Below, piece after piece: positions 9,483-17,465 of a stretch of 62,988 bases of DNA. Every line of letters begins with the position of its first letter. The stretch's first letter is position 1. The stretch covers positions 1 through 62,988 of the forward strand of contig CAMCWB010000014.1 in the NCBI GenBank assembly GCA_945882315.1, written 5' to 3'. Position numbers and translations under genes: made by a program. Source of the stretch: Bauldia litoralis (GTDB lineage: Bacteria; Pseudomonadota; Alphaproteobacteria; Rhizobiales; Kaistiaceae). The notes under the pieces are model-generated. The model made no database searches. It worked only from the letters and a program-made list of their open reading frames with translations, and was not told where the DNA came from.

Positions 9483-10223
9483 CGTAGCCGAAATCTTCGA
9501 ATTCCCGCTCAAAGATGAGGTGTATTTTTTCGATCTGGTCTCTGCGCAGATAGCCGACGACGTTCAAGCGTTCGGACTGCAAGCCCTTCTTCACGTGAGG
9601 CAGCGGAAGAGGTTGCGAGACACCGAGAGCGAGCATCAGCTTTTCATACTCAGCGCCCAAGTTTTCGAACCTGAGCAGTTCGGCTCGAACGACATCATTG
9701 GCATCGACGTAGAGATGGCGATTATAGACCCTCTTTACCGCTCCACTTTCTAGCAACTGGTCGATTTTTGTCCGTATGCCCTCGATATCGACATTCTGGA
9801 TGGCACCCGTGTCCCGATAGACGGCACTATTAGCGCTCCAGTTCGCGAGAGAGATCACCTTATAGTACGGAGACCTCTCAACGCAGATGACTCTGAAGTC
9901 ATCCGGAATTTCACCAAGGGAACGGACGAGCTCTCGCAGCGACATGTGATTGTAGTATTTTCCGACCGGCATTTTGCGGACATCCATTTTTTCGATTCGG
10001 AGTTTTGGATGACGTCCACATATGCGCTGTATTGATCAGCGCCGAGGCCGAAATTCTTCGCGATGCGTCCCGTCGACTCGTATCGCTGGCGTTCATCTAC
10101 CGGCGTGATCGGGGTGATAATATCATCGCCATCGCATATGCTCGACAGCCCTATTTCCAGGCTCGTGCCGCCGACCTTACTACCCTTGATAAAAACAAGC
10201 TTGTTCTTTCTTGAGAAAATCAT
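9466..10223 (-). pseudogene. Sulfotransferase-family gene split by a frameshift
   Basis: Two adjoining frames make one sulfotransferase. The N-terminal part starts at ATG 10223 (MIFSRKNKLVFIKGSKVGGT, with the FIKGSKVGGTSLE phosphosulfate loop) and runs to IQNSESKK. The 173-residue C-terminal part (9466-9987) carries FRVICVERSPYYKVISL, the 3'-phosphate motif. The break lies at a run of six A on the coding strand (plus-strand T-run 9987-9992); one more A would join the halves into about 250 residues, the usual size. It may be a real pseudogene, a slippage-dependent gene or a sequencing error in the homopolymer. Confidence 0.75.
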
Positions 10224-10306
10224 CTTAGCGCCTTCGTAAGCCAGCTGCCGATATCGCCGCAAGTAAACGGCCAAGTTCGCGCACAGCACCAATTCGACAT
10301 GGTCGT

Positions 10307-10846
10307 CTAGTCGGCAACATTCGTATTGCGGACGACGGTCAGTTCGTTGATCGCGGCGCGTTTGTCCCCGGTAGCGCCGATCCAGTCCCAGAAGCGCGTG
10401 AAATCGGCTTCCATGGTTTCGAGCGTCATGGAGAGGACGTGCGATTTGTCCTTTAGGTATTCTGAGATGTTGGCGCTCACCGTCGTCACATAATCGCGGC
10501 AAATATCGATGGGCTTGGCGTTGGCATTCATGAGGATGCCGGTGCGGTAGGCCGGAATGATCCCGGTTGGGATGTGCCAACGCTTATTGTAGCTTTGGGC
10601 TATCGCTTCGGGATCGCGCGAAAGATGCACGTACCAGGCTTCGTCGCCATAGGCTTGCTGGAGGCGACCGAGCATCCAAGTGAGACGGTTGTCGATCTCG
10701 ATGAAGTTGCTTGCATAGCTGAGACGTCTACTACCGATAAGACGGCAGTTTGTTTCGTGTCCGACCCTGAAATTTGTGGCATGACGGCACGCATAGGCCA
10801 AGGTCACGGAACCACATCTGCCAGGGGACAAAACAAAGACGTTCAT
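10307..10846 (-). CDS. Small sulfotransferase-like protein
   Basis: A 179-residue protein opening MNVFVLSPGRCGSVTLAYAC, a clear 5'-phosphosulfate loop, followed by AWYVHLSRDPEAIAQSYNKRW, the 3'-phosphate contact segment with its characteristic R-D-P. It is short for a sulfotransferase, but both cofactor motifs are present and the frame is uninterrupted. It is the third sulfotransferase-like gene in the island and is oriented with the frameshifted one, so the two may have formed a transcript. The acceptor is unknown. Confidence 0.7.
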   Translation of the reverse strand: MNVFVLSPGRCGSVTLAYACRHATNFRVGHETNCRLIGSRRLSYASNFIEIDNRLTWMLGRLQQAYGDEAWYVHLSRDPEAIAQSYNKRWHIPTGIIPAYRTGILMNANAKPIDICRDYVTTVSANISEYLKDKSHVLSMTLETMEADFTRFWDWIGATGDKRAAINELTVVRNTNVAD

Positions 10847-10927
10847 CCGAAGCTCCTTTGCCGGCCCACGTCAGCATGAGACGGTGTACCAGTAGATAAC
10901 TGCGACTATGAGCTCAAGCTAATTGGA

Positions 10928-11306
10928 TCACGCTCGATCTTCGGTCATAGCGGGTATCGATGCCCCGGAAATAATGGGGCTAAGGTGATCCGCGCTGCGG
11001 CGGTGCGAACATCGTTGGACGAATGCGACCCCGCTGGCAGGCGCACAAACCGCCTTCATCAAATCTTCGTTTGCCCAGCGCTGAATTCCGCTGCTCGCCG
11101 GATTGAGCGTCTGGTGATGCCCGGTCGTCGTCAGGCGCCCCGCGCGCCCGGCTCGGTATCGGGCAACGAATGTCTTTCCACCGCTGGACTCGATGCGCAG
11201 CCCAAGGCCGGGTAACCCCTGTGTCGCAGACGACCCCCAGCGCTTCGGCCGGCTGCAGCGAATCACCGGTTTGTTTGGTCAGCTTCGGGAGGGCAAGCTT
11301 TGGCAT
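10928..11306 (-). pseudogene. Tyrosine-recombinase (phage-type integrase) N-terminal remnant
   Basis: Starting at ATG 11306, one frame reads MPKLALPKLTKQTGDSLQP and reaches VVCDTG; the neighbouring frame then continues GLPGLGLRIESSGGKTFVARYRAGRAG, and later TTGHHQTLNPASS. Together these match the arm-binding N-terminal domain of DUF4102/P4-type integrases (LTK..., G-GLRV-..GGKTF-..YR, T-G-H..LTP). The catalytic R-H-R-Y part is absent. Located about 400 bp inside the distal att-like repeat, it is best read as the dead integrase of the tRNA-Thr island. Confidence 0.65.
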
Positions 11307-11395
11307 CGGCGCCCCCTCGGTCATCACGCGGTCACCACGGAAAATGTCAACTGACCCGAGATAGGCACGTACGCGATACGCGGCGGATTCAGGCT

Positions 11396-11629
11396 TCAGC
11401 GAGCTAATCGCATCGGTGACGCGGTGGTACGCCCTAGGCAGGTCTTGGACTTGCCCGTCAGCCGCATGATCTCGACGGTACCGACGCCGTCGGCAGAAAG
11501 CAGCACGATCGCGGCCCGCCAGACCTGCTTTTGCGGCGCGTTACGGTCACCAACAATCGCTTCAAGGCGGCGGTGATCGCGTGACTTCAGCTTGACGGAA
11601 ATCCCGGGGCGCATGCCCAAGACTCGCAT
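11396..11629 (-). pseudogene. IS630-family transposase N-terminal fragment
   Basis: The 77-residue frame contains RRLEAIVGDRNAPQKQVWRA, then ADGVGTVEIMRLTGKSKTC, typical of the N-terminal HTH of IS630 transposases. After GKSKTC the sequence degenerates, where intact relatives continue with a W-R-W-Q-E-R-F-like segment, and no DDE domain follows. The element is truncated and inactive, lying between the integrase remnant and the distal att repeat. Confidence 0.7.
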
Positions 11630-11688
11630 GCGCTAAACCCGGCGGGAATCCCCTACCGGATTCACCCGTCAGATTTGTTCCACTAGCA

Positions 11689-11732
11689 TCGTAATGCGGG
11701 GATCAGATGTTCAAGTCATCTAAGCGGAACCA
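11689..11732 (+). repeat. Diverged 3'-half copy of tRNA-Thr (distal att-type repeat)
   Basis: Matches tRNA-Thr 7531-7574 at 39 of 44 positions and includes the anticodon-stem 3' strand, the T-arm and CCA. The T-stem carries two paired changes (AGGTG/CACCT to AGATG/CATCT), so base pairing is kept. The last acceptor base before the discriminator differs. No 5' half is present, so it is not a tRNA gene. It marks the far end of the island. Confidence 0.85.
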
Positions 11733-12236
11733 CCACGCCTTCCCCCTGTTTTCTGAAGGCGTCATGCTGTGCGCTCAGCGCCGCGGACCGCCCATGTCTT
11801 GAAACACGCCTGTCTCTCGAGCCGCGCTCCTTCGGCAGGAGCCAAACGACATACTTGCTGCGGCGCAATTCAGTTCGCTCGTGCATCACCAGCCGCCCAA
11901 AGCGCCGATTCGCATCGGTCAACAAGGCGCGTCCGAGCCCAGATCTTGCCTTCGACCGGGACCGCGAGGTTCTCCGCGCCGGACCCCGGGACTTCGCTGG
12001 TCGAACCCCAAGTCAGCCCGACCGTCGCAAATTCCTATGTTAAATCAGTGCGCTAAGCGCGATCTTGTCGACAGAAGCCAGTTCCCCGCGGTGTGCCAAA
12101 TCAGCAACGCTGTGGGGGAAAATGTGACAGAGACTGTTTTCGGCATTGCGTCCAAATAGTGACTGGGTGATTGTCGCTCAGGCCCGGACGCATTGGGGTG
12201 CCGGCGTCAAACAAAGACTCTTTTGGAGGTCAGGAC
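11733..12236. other. Intergenic region upstream of the porin, no gene recognised
   Basis: Apart from a terminator-like hairpin (ACGCCTTC ... GAAGGCGT, about 11733-11764), this stretch carries only short overlapping frames with no recognisable content. The porin promoter and leader are presumably in its last 150 bases. A strong ribosome site (GGAGGT, 12225-12230) precedes the porin ATG. Confidence 0.5.
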
Positions 12237-13235
12237 ATGAATTTCAAGACCCTTCTTCTCGGCTCCGCCGCGGTGATTGTTTCCGCCGCTGGCAGCGCCC
12301 AGGCGGCCGACCTCTCGGTCGCCGAGCCGGTCGACTACGTCAGGGTGTGCGACGCCTTCGGCGAAGGCTACTTCTACATCCCCGGCAGCGAAACTTGCAT
12401 CTCGCTCAGCGGCAAGCTGGAAGTCGGCATCGAGTTCGGAGATAGCTTCGATGGCGCCGCTACTGAGTATAATACGTACACGGGGACCGACGTCGTTGTT
12501 GATGCCCGCTCGATGACCGATTGGGGTCCGCTCGTTGGCTACATCGCGATGACTGCCAAGTACAGCGCCTCCGACAATGAACATTTTGAAATTGACGAAG
12601 CCTTCATCGCGCTTGGCCCGATGACCGCCGGCTTCACCGATTCGATCTTCGACGTTCAGAACGGTGGTTATACCGACGGCGGCCTCGACCTGTCGAACGA
12701 CGACGTCAACCAGCTGGCTCTCGCTTGGGCGTTCAACGGATTCGGCCTGGCAATTGCCGTTGAAGATCCGCGGGAACGTTATGGTTCGTCGGCAACGAGC
12801 ACACCGCATCTGGCCGCGGCTCTGACCAGCGAGTTCTCGGGCTGGGAAGCCGGTCTGTCGTTCCTGTATGCTCCGAATGAAGCCGACGACACGGTTGCCG
12901 TCCAAGGCGTCGTGAAGACGGAAATTGGAATGTGGGAATTCGAGCTGGCTGGCATCTGGATCGACGGTAAGGGCATCGAGACTTGGAACGATGAAGAGAC
13001 CGCAGGCTGGGCAGTGGCGGCTTCTTCGCAGCAAAACTGGCAGTCGAACTTCTACACCGCCGAAACGTTCGTCTGGTCCGATATGGATCTTGGCGATCAG
13101 TGGGGTGCGGAGTTTACGATCGGCTACTCGCCGGTTGACAGTGTCTGGTTCGTTGCGAACGCGGCTACGGTCGACGAAGCCGAAAGCTGGGACTTCCTGG
13201 TCTATATCGAAAAGAAATTTGGTCCGAACGGCTAA
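12237..13235 (+). CDS. Outer-membrane porin (Omp2-like, Hyphomicrobiales type)
   Basis: The 332-residue precursor has a Sec signal peptide (about 21 residues, ending GSAQA before ADLSVAEP). The mature N-terminus VDYVRVCDAFGEGYFYIPGSETCISLSG carries the paired cysteines found in rhizobial/Brucella Omp2-type porins. The remainder alternates polar and aromatic residues as expected for transmembrane beta-strands. It forms a general diffusion pore in the outer membrane. The ATG at 12237 has GGAGGT seven bases upstream, and a strong hairpin terminator follows. It is slightly shorter than many relatives (about 340-370 residues). Confidence 0.88.
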   Translation: MNFKTLLLGSAAVIVSAAGSAQAADLSVAEPVDYVRVCDAFGEGYFYIPGSETCISLSGKLEVGIEFGDSFDGAATEYNTYTGTDVVVDARSMTDWGPLVGYIAMTAKYSASDNEHFEIDEAFIALGPMTAGFTDSIFDVQNGGYTDGGLDLSNDDVNQLALAWAFNGFGLAIAVEDPRERYGSSATSTPHLAAALTSEFSGWEAGLSFLYAPNEADDTVAVQGVVKTEIGMWEFELAGIWIDGKGIETWNDEETAGWAVAASSQQNWQSNFYTAETFVWSDMDLGDQWGAEFTIGYSPVDSVWFVANAATVDEAESWDFLVYIEKKFGPNG

Positions 13236-13258
13236 TCGGAACTAGCTTCCTGAATTCT

Positions 13259-13291
13259 GCCCGGCGGAGAAATCCGCCGGGCTTTTCTTTT
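13259..13291 (+). terminator. Strong rho-independent terminator after the porin
   Basis: A perfect 10-bp stem (13259-13268 with 13273-13282) closed by a GAAA tetraloop and followed by TTTTCTTTT. It lies 24 bases beyond the porin stop. Confidence 0.92.
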
Positions 13292-13559
13292 CGTACTGGC
13301 CGCCGGGACTACCGGTCGGCCGGCCGTTTAGCCCAACGCACCGTACCCGGCGCTTCGGCAAAGCCGCGGTAACTCGCTCAGATCCTTGTTGCCTGTCGTC
13401 GGATAACCCGGTCTCGCTGCGCCAAACCGTGCGATACTCCCGATATGTCTGGGCCCGGCCGCCGCCTGGTTCAGTGAATCGCCCTTGGGCGCCTCCGGCT
13501 GCGCTTGCAGCCAAGTCGCGGGCCAAGCCGGCTACGCAGATAAATTGCAGGCGCAAGCG

Positions 13560-13913
13560 ATGGATCGTGAACAGGAACTGGCCCGGCTCGGCAAGCTGGC
13601 CAACTGGCTCGACAGCCAGTTCCGCATCGCCGGAACCGGCATCCGCTTCGGCGCCGATGCAATCCTCGGCCTTCTGCCTTTCATCGGCGACAGCGCCAGT
13701 GCATTGCCGGCGCTCTACCTGGTTCACCGGGCGCGCACGTTCGGCGTGCCGCAGCCAGTGCTGAACCGCATGCTGGCCAATCTTGCCGTGGACTTTGTCG
13801 TCGGCTCGATCCCGTTGCTCGGCGATCTTTTCGATGTCACCTTCAAGGCTAACCGGCGGAATATCGCGCTGCTGAAGCGCCATATCGAAGACCAGCGCCG
13901 GACAAAGGCCTAG
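13560..13913 (+). CDS. DUF4112 domain-containing small membrane protein
   Basis: 117 residues from ATG 13560. The sequence LDSQFRIAGTGIRFGADAILGLLPFIGDSASALPALYLVHRAR, followed by DFVVGSIPLLGDLFDVTFKANRRNIALLKRH, is the DUF4112 signature, with a paired P-x-x-GD motif in amphipathic membrane helices. The function is unknown. An in-frame start at 13485 would add 25 residues unlike the family. It stands alone between the porin and the hydrolase gene. Confidence 0.82.
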   Translation: MDREQELARLGKLANWLDSQFRIAGTGIRFGADAILGLLPFIGDSASALPALYLVHRARTFGVPQPVLNRMLANLAVDFVVGSIPLLGDLFDVTFKANRRNIALLKRHIEDQRRTKA

Positions 13914-13967
13914 CCGTTTACTTTCGGAAGCAGACAAAGAAGGCCGCGAAAGGACATCGGGGGGATC

Positions 13968-14723
13968 ATGGCGGATATCCTGCTTATCCACGGCACATGG
14001 ACCGGCGGCTGGATCTGGACCAGCGTGCGCCGGTCGCTCGCTGTGCGCGGCCACAATGTGGTGGCGCCGACGCTGACCGGACTTGGCGAGCGCGAGCATC
14101 TCCTGACCGGCGAGACCGGGCTCGATACCCATATCGAGGATCTTCTCGCCGTGGTCCGGTGGGAAAACCTGCAAGACGTCCTCCTCGTAGCCCATAGTTA
14201 TGGCGGGATGCTCGTCTCGGCACTGGCCGACCGGCTGCCCGGCACCGTTTCCGGCGTCATCCTGATGAACGCCGCCCTGCCGCGCGACGGCGAGACCATG
14301 CTCGACATGCAGACGGCCGATCGCCGTGACCAGGTGCTGAAGATCGCCGCCGCCCAGGGCCAGGGCTATCTCGTGCCGAAGCGGATGCTTCTCAACACCG
14401 GCATCACCGACAAGGCGGCAGCCGACTCTTTCACGCAACGGTCGAGCGATCATCCGCTGCGCTCGCTCACCCAGCCACTATCCGTCGGTGACGGCCTCGC
14501 CCGGGTCGGGCGCAAGCTGCACCTCATCGCCGATCATGCCTCGGAGCGCTTCCGCAAAGACCATGCCTGGGCCGCCGCGCAGCCGGATTGGCAGACGGGA
14601 ACGCTCGGCTCGTCGCATTATCCGATGGCGACCGTCCCGGAGGAGACCGCATCGTTGATCGATGCCTTCATTAGCGCGTCGGGCAGGCACGAACCGGGTG
14701 GCGGGGCCGCGCGCCCGCGATGA
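13968..14723 (+). CDS. Alpha/beta hydrolase (carboxylesterase-like)
   Basis: The 251-residue protein opens MADILLIHGTWTGGWIW (HG oxyanion motif) and has the nucleophile elbow HSYGG near residues 73-77. An aspartate/histidine pair is expected in the C-terminal third; the GSSHYPMATVPEE segment supplies the likely catalytic histidine. It resembles small methylesterase/salicylate-esterase-like hydrolases. It is followed by the FAH-family gene in the same direction, so a shared catabolic role is possible but unproven. The substrate is unknown. Confidence 0.8.
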   Translation: MADILLIHGTWTGGWIWTSVRRSLAVRGHNVVAPTLTGLGEREHLLTGETGLDTHIEDLLAVVRWENLQDVLLVAHSYGGMLVSALADRLPGTVSGVILMNAALPRDGETMLDMQTADRRDQVLKIAAAQGQGYLVPKRMLLNTGITDKAAADSFTQRSSDHPLRSLTQPLSVGDGLARVGRKLHLIADHASERFRKDHAWAAAQPDWQTGTLGSSHYPMATVPEETASLIDAFISASGRHEPGGGAARPR

Positions 14724-14814
14724 TTGGCGGCGGACCGGCGGACTCGATAGAGTATCGCCTGTTGCCCGCATACGGTTCCAGGAACAACCGTCGGGCGTTG
14801 CCGGGGAGGGCGGG

Positions 14815-15750
14815 ATGAAGCTTCTATATTTCAATGACTTCCGGTTGGGCGTGCTGGCCGGCGACAGCGTCGTGGACGTGACGGAGCTGGTCTCGGATCT
14901 GCCGCATCGCGACCGCCAGGACCTGATGGGTAGCCTCATCCCGCAATTCGAGGCTTATCGCGGCCGTCTCGCCGAAGCCGCGAAGGGCGGTGGCGTCGCA
15001 CTCTCGCAGGTTCGCGTCCGCCCGCCGCTGCCGCGCCCGTCGACCTTCGACTGCATGGCGGTCAACTACATGGAGGACGGCACCCGCGACGCGCCGGCGC
15101 CGATCAATGCCTTCAACAAGGCGCCGAGCACGATCATCGGGCCCGGCGATACGATGATCCTCGACGACATACCCGCGACCTGCTTCGAGGGCGAGGCCGA
15201 GCTCGCCATCGTCATCGGCAAGCGCGCCGATCATGTTCCGGCGGCGAGGGCGATGGATCACGTCTTCGGTTATCTCAACTTCATCGACGGTTCGGCGCGC
15301 GGCCTGCTGCCGGCCAATGCGCCCTTCTTCCAGATGAAGTCGCGCGACACCTTCTCGCCGATCGGCCCCTTTCTCGTCACCGCCGACGAGATCGCCGATC
15401 CGATGCGGATGAAGGTCCGGCTGTGGAACAACGGGATCCTCATGCAGGATTTCAACACCAGCGACATGGCCCACAACATCGCCCGCTGCATCGAATGGGT
15501 GAGCTCGATCCATGTGCTGGAGCCCGGCGATATCCTCGCCACTGGCACCAACCATCGCGGCCTCAATCCTTTCATGGATGGCGACCGGATCGAGATGGAA
15601 TGCGAGGGCCTCGGACGGCTGAAGATCGATGTCCGCGACAGCCTCAAGCGCCGCTGGGAACGGGTGACGCGGCTGCAACACGCGGTCCGCGGCCTCTCCG
15701 GCCCGCACACGCCGCAGGTCGGCGGCAAATATGCGAAGGAGCCGGCCTGA
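14815..15750 (+). CDS. Fumarylacetoacetate hydrolase-family protein
   Basis: 311 residues with the FAH fold. An N-terminal cap (MKLLYFNDFRLGVLAGDSVVD) precedes the catalytic domain holding metal ligands in CFEGEAELAIVIGK (E-x-E) and the downstream aspartate in GYLNFIDGSARG, then MKSRDTFSPIGPFL and the conserved EPGDILATGTNHRG. Family members cleave C-C bonds or isomerise/decarboxylate 2-oxo acids in aromatic catabolism. The ATG at 14815 follows a GGAGGGCGGG ribosome site. The specific substrate cannot be set from sequence. Confidence 0.87.
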   Translation: MKLLYFNDFRLGVLAGDSVVDVTELVSDLPHRDRQDLMGSLIPQFEAYRGRLAEAAKGGGVALSQVRVRPPLPRPSTFDCMAVNYMEDGTRDAPAPINAFNKAPSTIIGPGDTMILDDIPATCFEGEAELAIVIGKRADHVPAARAMDHVFGYLNFIDGSARGLLPANAPFFQMKSRDTFSPIGPFLVTADEIADPMRMKVRLWNNGILMQDFNTSDMAHNIARCIEWVSSIHVLEPGDILATGTNHRGLNPFMDGDRIEMECEGLGRLKIDVRDSLKRRWERVTRLQHAVRGLSGPHTPQVGGKYAKEPA

Positions 15751-16234
15751 ACCCCGGCGCATTCTGTTGAGCGACAGGAAACGGCTTCTCATCATCGCGC
15801 ATGCGCCCTCCGATAATACCGGGCGCATGCTCGCCGCCGTCTTGTCCGGCGCCGCTTCGGAGGTCGACAATGTCGACGCCGTCGCACAAAGTCCGTTCGA
15901 GACGCAGCCGGAGCATGTCCTCGCTGCGCAGGCGATCATTCTCGGCACGACCGAGAATCTCGGCTCGATGAGCGGCGCCCTCAAGGATTTCTTCGACCGC
16001 TGCTACTACCCCTGCCTCGAGCATACGCAGGGGCTTCCCTATGCCGCCTATATCCGCGGCCGCCATGACGGCACCGGCACGCGGCGCGGCATCGAGACGA
16101 TCACCACCGGCCTCCGCTGGAAGCCGGTGCAGGAGCCGCTGATCTGCCGCGGCGACTGGCGGGAGGATTTTCTCGGCACCTGCCGCGACCTCGGCGCGGC
16201 GATGGCGGCGGGGCTCAGCGCAGGAATATTCTGA
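15731..16234 (+). CDS. Flavodoxin/NADPH-dependent FMN reductase-like protein
   Basis: A flavodoxin-like fold: RLLIIAHAPSDNTGRM (phosphate-binding loop for FMN), AIILGTTENLGSMSGALKDFFDRCYYP (flavin-ring loop) and a C-terminal helix. It is 167 residues from ATG 15731, which overlaps the FAH gene by 20 bases. A TTG at 15767 would give MSDRKRLLIIAHAP, closer to the family start, and may be the true one. It is probably an FMN-binding electron carrier or quinone/flavin reductase; the partner is unknown. Confidence 0.72.
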   Translation: MRRSRPEPRRILLSDRKRLLIIAHAPSDNTGRMLAAVLSGAASEVDNVDAVAQSPFETQPEHVLAAQAIILGTTENLGSMSGALKDFFDRCYYPCLEHTQGLPYAAYIRGRHDGTGTRRGIETITTGLRWKPVQEPLICRGDWREDFLGTCRDLGAAMAAGLSAGIF

Positions 16235-16239
16235 AGGAA

Positions 16240-16286
16240 ATAGGGTGGGCGAAGGCGCCCTTCAGCGCCGTGTCCACCCTACCAGG
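16240..16286. repeat. REP-like palindrome (AGGGTGG...CCACCCT)
   Basis: TAGGGTGGGCGAAGGCGC is mirrored by GTGTCCACCCTA across a short loop, between the convergent flavodoxin-like and ferritin-like genes. It probably doubles as a bidirectional terminator. Confidence 0.6.
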
Positions 16287-16295
16287 CTTGCTGCC

Positions 16296-16814
16296 TTACT
16301 TCGCCGTGACGAGTTCGGCTTCGGCGTTGATGCCGGTCTCGGCGAGATCGGTAAGCTTGAGGTCGGCGGCCTTCTCCTCCTCCAGCGTCTCTTCGAGGAC
16401 CATGGCGCAATCCGGCCGGCCGAGCTCGCGCGCCCAGGCGGCGAGCGTGCCGTAGCGGGTTATCTCGTAATGCTCGACGGCCTGCGCCATGGCGATGATC
16501 GCCGCATCGAGGACGCGGTCGTCCTCGACCTCGCCGCTGACCTCGTCGGCCTCCTCGAGGATGCCGTCGATCGCCGGGCAACGCACCGCCTTCACCTTGG
16601 CGCCATGCATGCGGAAGACTTCTTCCAGCGGCGTGACATGGCCTTCGGTCTCGGCGAGATGGTCGGAGAGCGCCTGCTGAAGCTGCGGGTCGCGCGCCTT
16701 GCCGATCATCGTTGGCAGCGATTTCACGATCTGCTTCTCGGCATAGTAGATATCCTGCAGCGTGTGGACGAAGAGGTCGTCCATCGTCTTGATGTCCTTC
16801 GAAAAAATTCCCAT
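16296..16814 (-). CDS. YciE/DUF892 ferritin-like stress protein
   Basis: 172 residues from ATG 16814, preceded by GGAGA. The ferritin-like four-helix bundle is readable: DLFVHTLQDIYYAEKQIVKSLP (metal-ligand E), HLAETEGHVTPLEEVF (E-x-x-H), then AQAVEHYEITRYGTL and LEETLEEEKAADLKL. YciE-type proteins bind a di-metal centre and are usually part of general stress regulons. A GGAAC-N16-CATT element on the minus strand upstream (16934-16958) is one base from the EcfG consensus. Confidence 0.87.
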   Translation of the reverse strand: MGIFSKDIKTMDDLFVHTLQDIYYAEKQIVKSLPTMIGKARDPQLQQALSDHLAETEGHVTPLEEVFRMHGAKVKAVRCPAIDGILEEADEVSGEVEDDRVLDAAIIAMAQAVEHYEITRYGTLAAWARELGRPDCAMVLEETLEEEKAADLKLTDLAETGINAEAELVTAK

Positions 16815-16933
16815 GACTTGTCTCCTTCGGTTCTCGGCCGGCCGGCCATCGCGTGCCGTCTCGGGGGAGGACGCGCCTGTGTTGATCGATTGGATATTCG
16901 GGTCCCGGATGGTGACCGCCAACCCGGCGATTC

Positions 16934-16958
16934 AATGCGGTTCGGTCGCCGCGGTTCC
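16934..16958 (-). promoter_or_regulatory. EcfG-like promoter candidate (one mismatch)
   Basis: On the minus strand GGAAC is followed after exactly 16 bases by CATT, against the consensus GGAAC-N16-CGTT. It lies about 120 bases upstream of the YciE-like gene. The rest of the 320-base gap 16815-17134 shows nothing else. Confidence 0.3.
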
Positions 16959-17134
16959 TGACGATATGCCGATCGCCGTCGCGTCGTTGCGCTCGGCGCG
17001 ACTACGGAACAAAGCCGGTTCCACCCGGTTCTATGCCCACGGTGCGGAGCACGGATATGGAATCGGATGGTGAACCCCGGCGTACTGAGACGGTGCGTTT
17101 CGACGCAGGCACGCCCGATGCCCGCGTCTAGCCG

Positions 17135-17365
17135 TCAGGCGACGTCGCGCACGACGACCTTCAATTCGACCTCGCAAAAATACCCGCTGGCCTCGCCGCG
17201 GATCTGGATGAGAACCTGCTTCTCTCGTCCGTTCGGCTCGGCAGCAATCGCCCCGGCCACCCGATATGCCTCGGCCTTGGCGGCTTCGGGGTCGGACAAG
17301 GGCACGCCCGCCTCATCCTGTTCCCGGACACCGTTGACTGTCAGGTCGAAGAAATATGTCGGCAT
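17135..17365 (-). CDS. DUF6894-family small protein
   Basis: A 76-residue protein beginning MPTYFFDLTVNGVREQDEAG, then PLSDPEAAKAEAYRVAGAIA, the usual pattern of the DUF6894 family widespread in Hyphomicrobiales (M-P-x-Y-F-F, acidic-E-G, A-x-x-E-A). The function is unknown. The upstream in-frame extension to 17500 reads low-complexity sequence outside the family, so the ATG at 17365 is chosen. Confidence 0.78.
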   Translation of the reverse strand: MPTYFFDLTVNGVREQDEAGVPLSDPEAAKAEAYRVAGAIAAEPNGREKQVLIQIRGEASGYFCEVELKVVVRDVA

Positions 17366-17465
17366 GGCTAGCAATACCGCCGGCCGGCATTTTTGTTCCG
17401 TCCCCGACCGGGAGGCAGCGGAGAAAATTCTGCGACATGCCGATCGGCTCGAAGGGTAGGCGTCC

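Larger units (their letters stand above)
7575..11732. mobile_element. Small decayed genomic island inserted at tRNA-Thr
   Basis: The segment runs from the 3' end of tRNA-Thr to a 44-bp diverged duplicate of that 3' end (11689-11732). Inside are cell-surface modification genes (a glycosyltransferase-like protein and three sulfotransferase-like proteins), a broken tyrosine-recombinase gene and an IS630 fragment. Gene orientation is mixed and codon usage is visibly less GC-biased than in the hem genes (many AAT, TTT and ATA codons). This is the classic layout of an integrase-mediated tRNA island that has lost mobility. Boundaries are inferred from the repeats. Confidence 0.75.

Noticed and set aside
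9855-10580. A 241-residue minus-strand frame as a complete protein
   Set aside because: Only the part from ATG 10223 is sulfotransferase. The upstream portion is antiphase to the 10307-10846 gene, and the tail after the six-A run is out of frame.
11733-12236. Short frames between the island end and the porin considered as genes
   Set aside because: No conserved content, poor starts and mutual overlap; left as intergenic.
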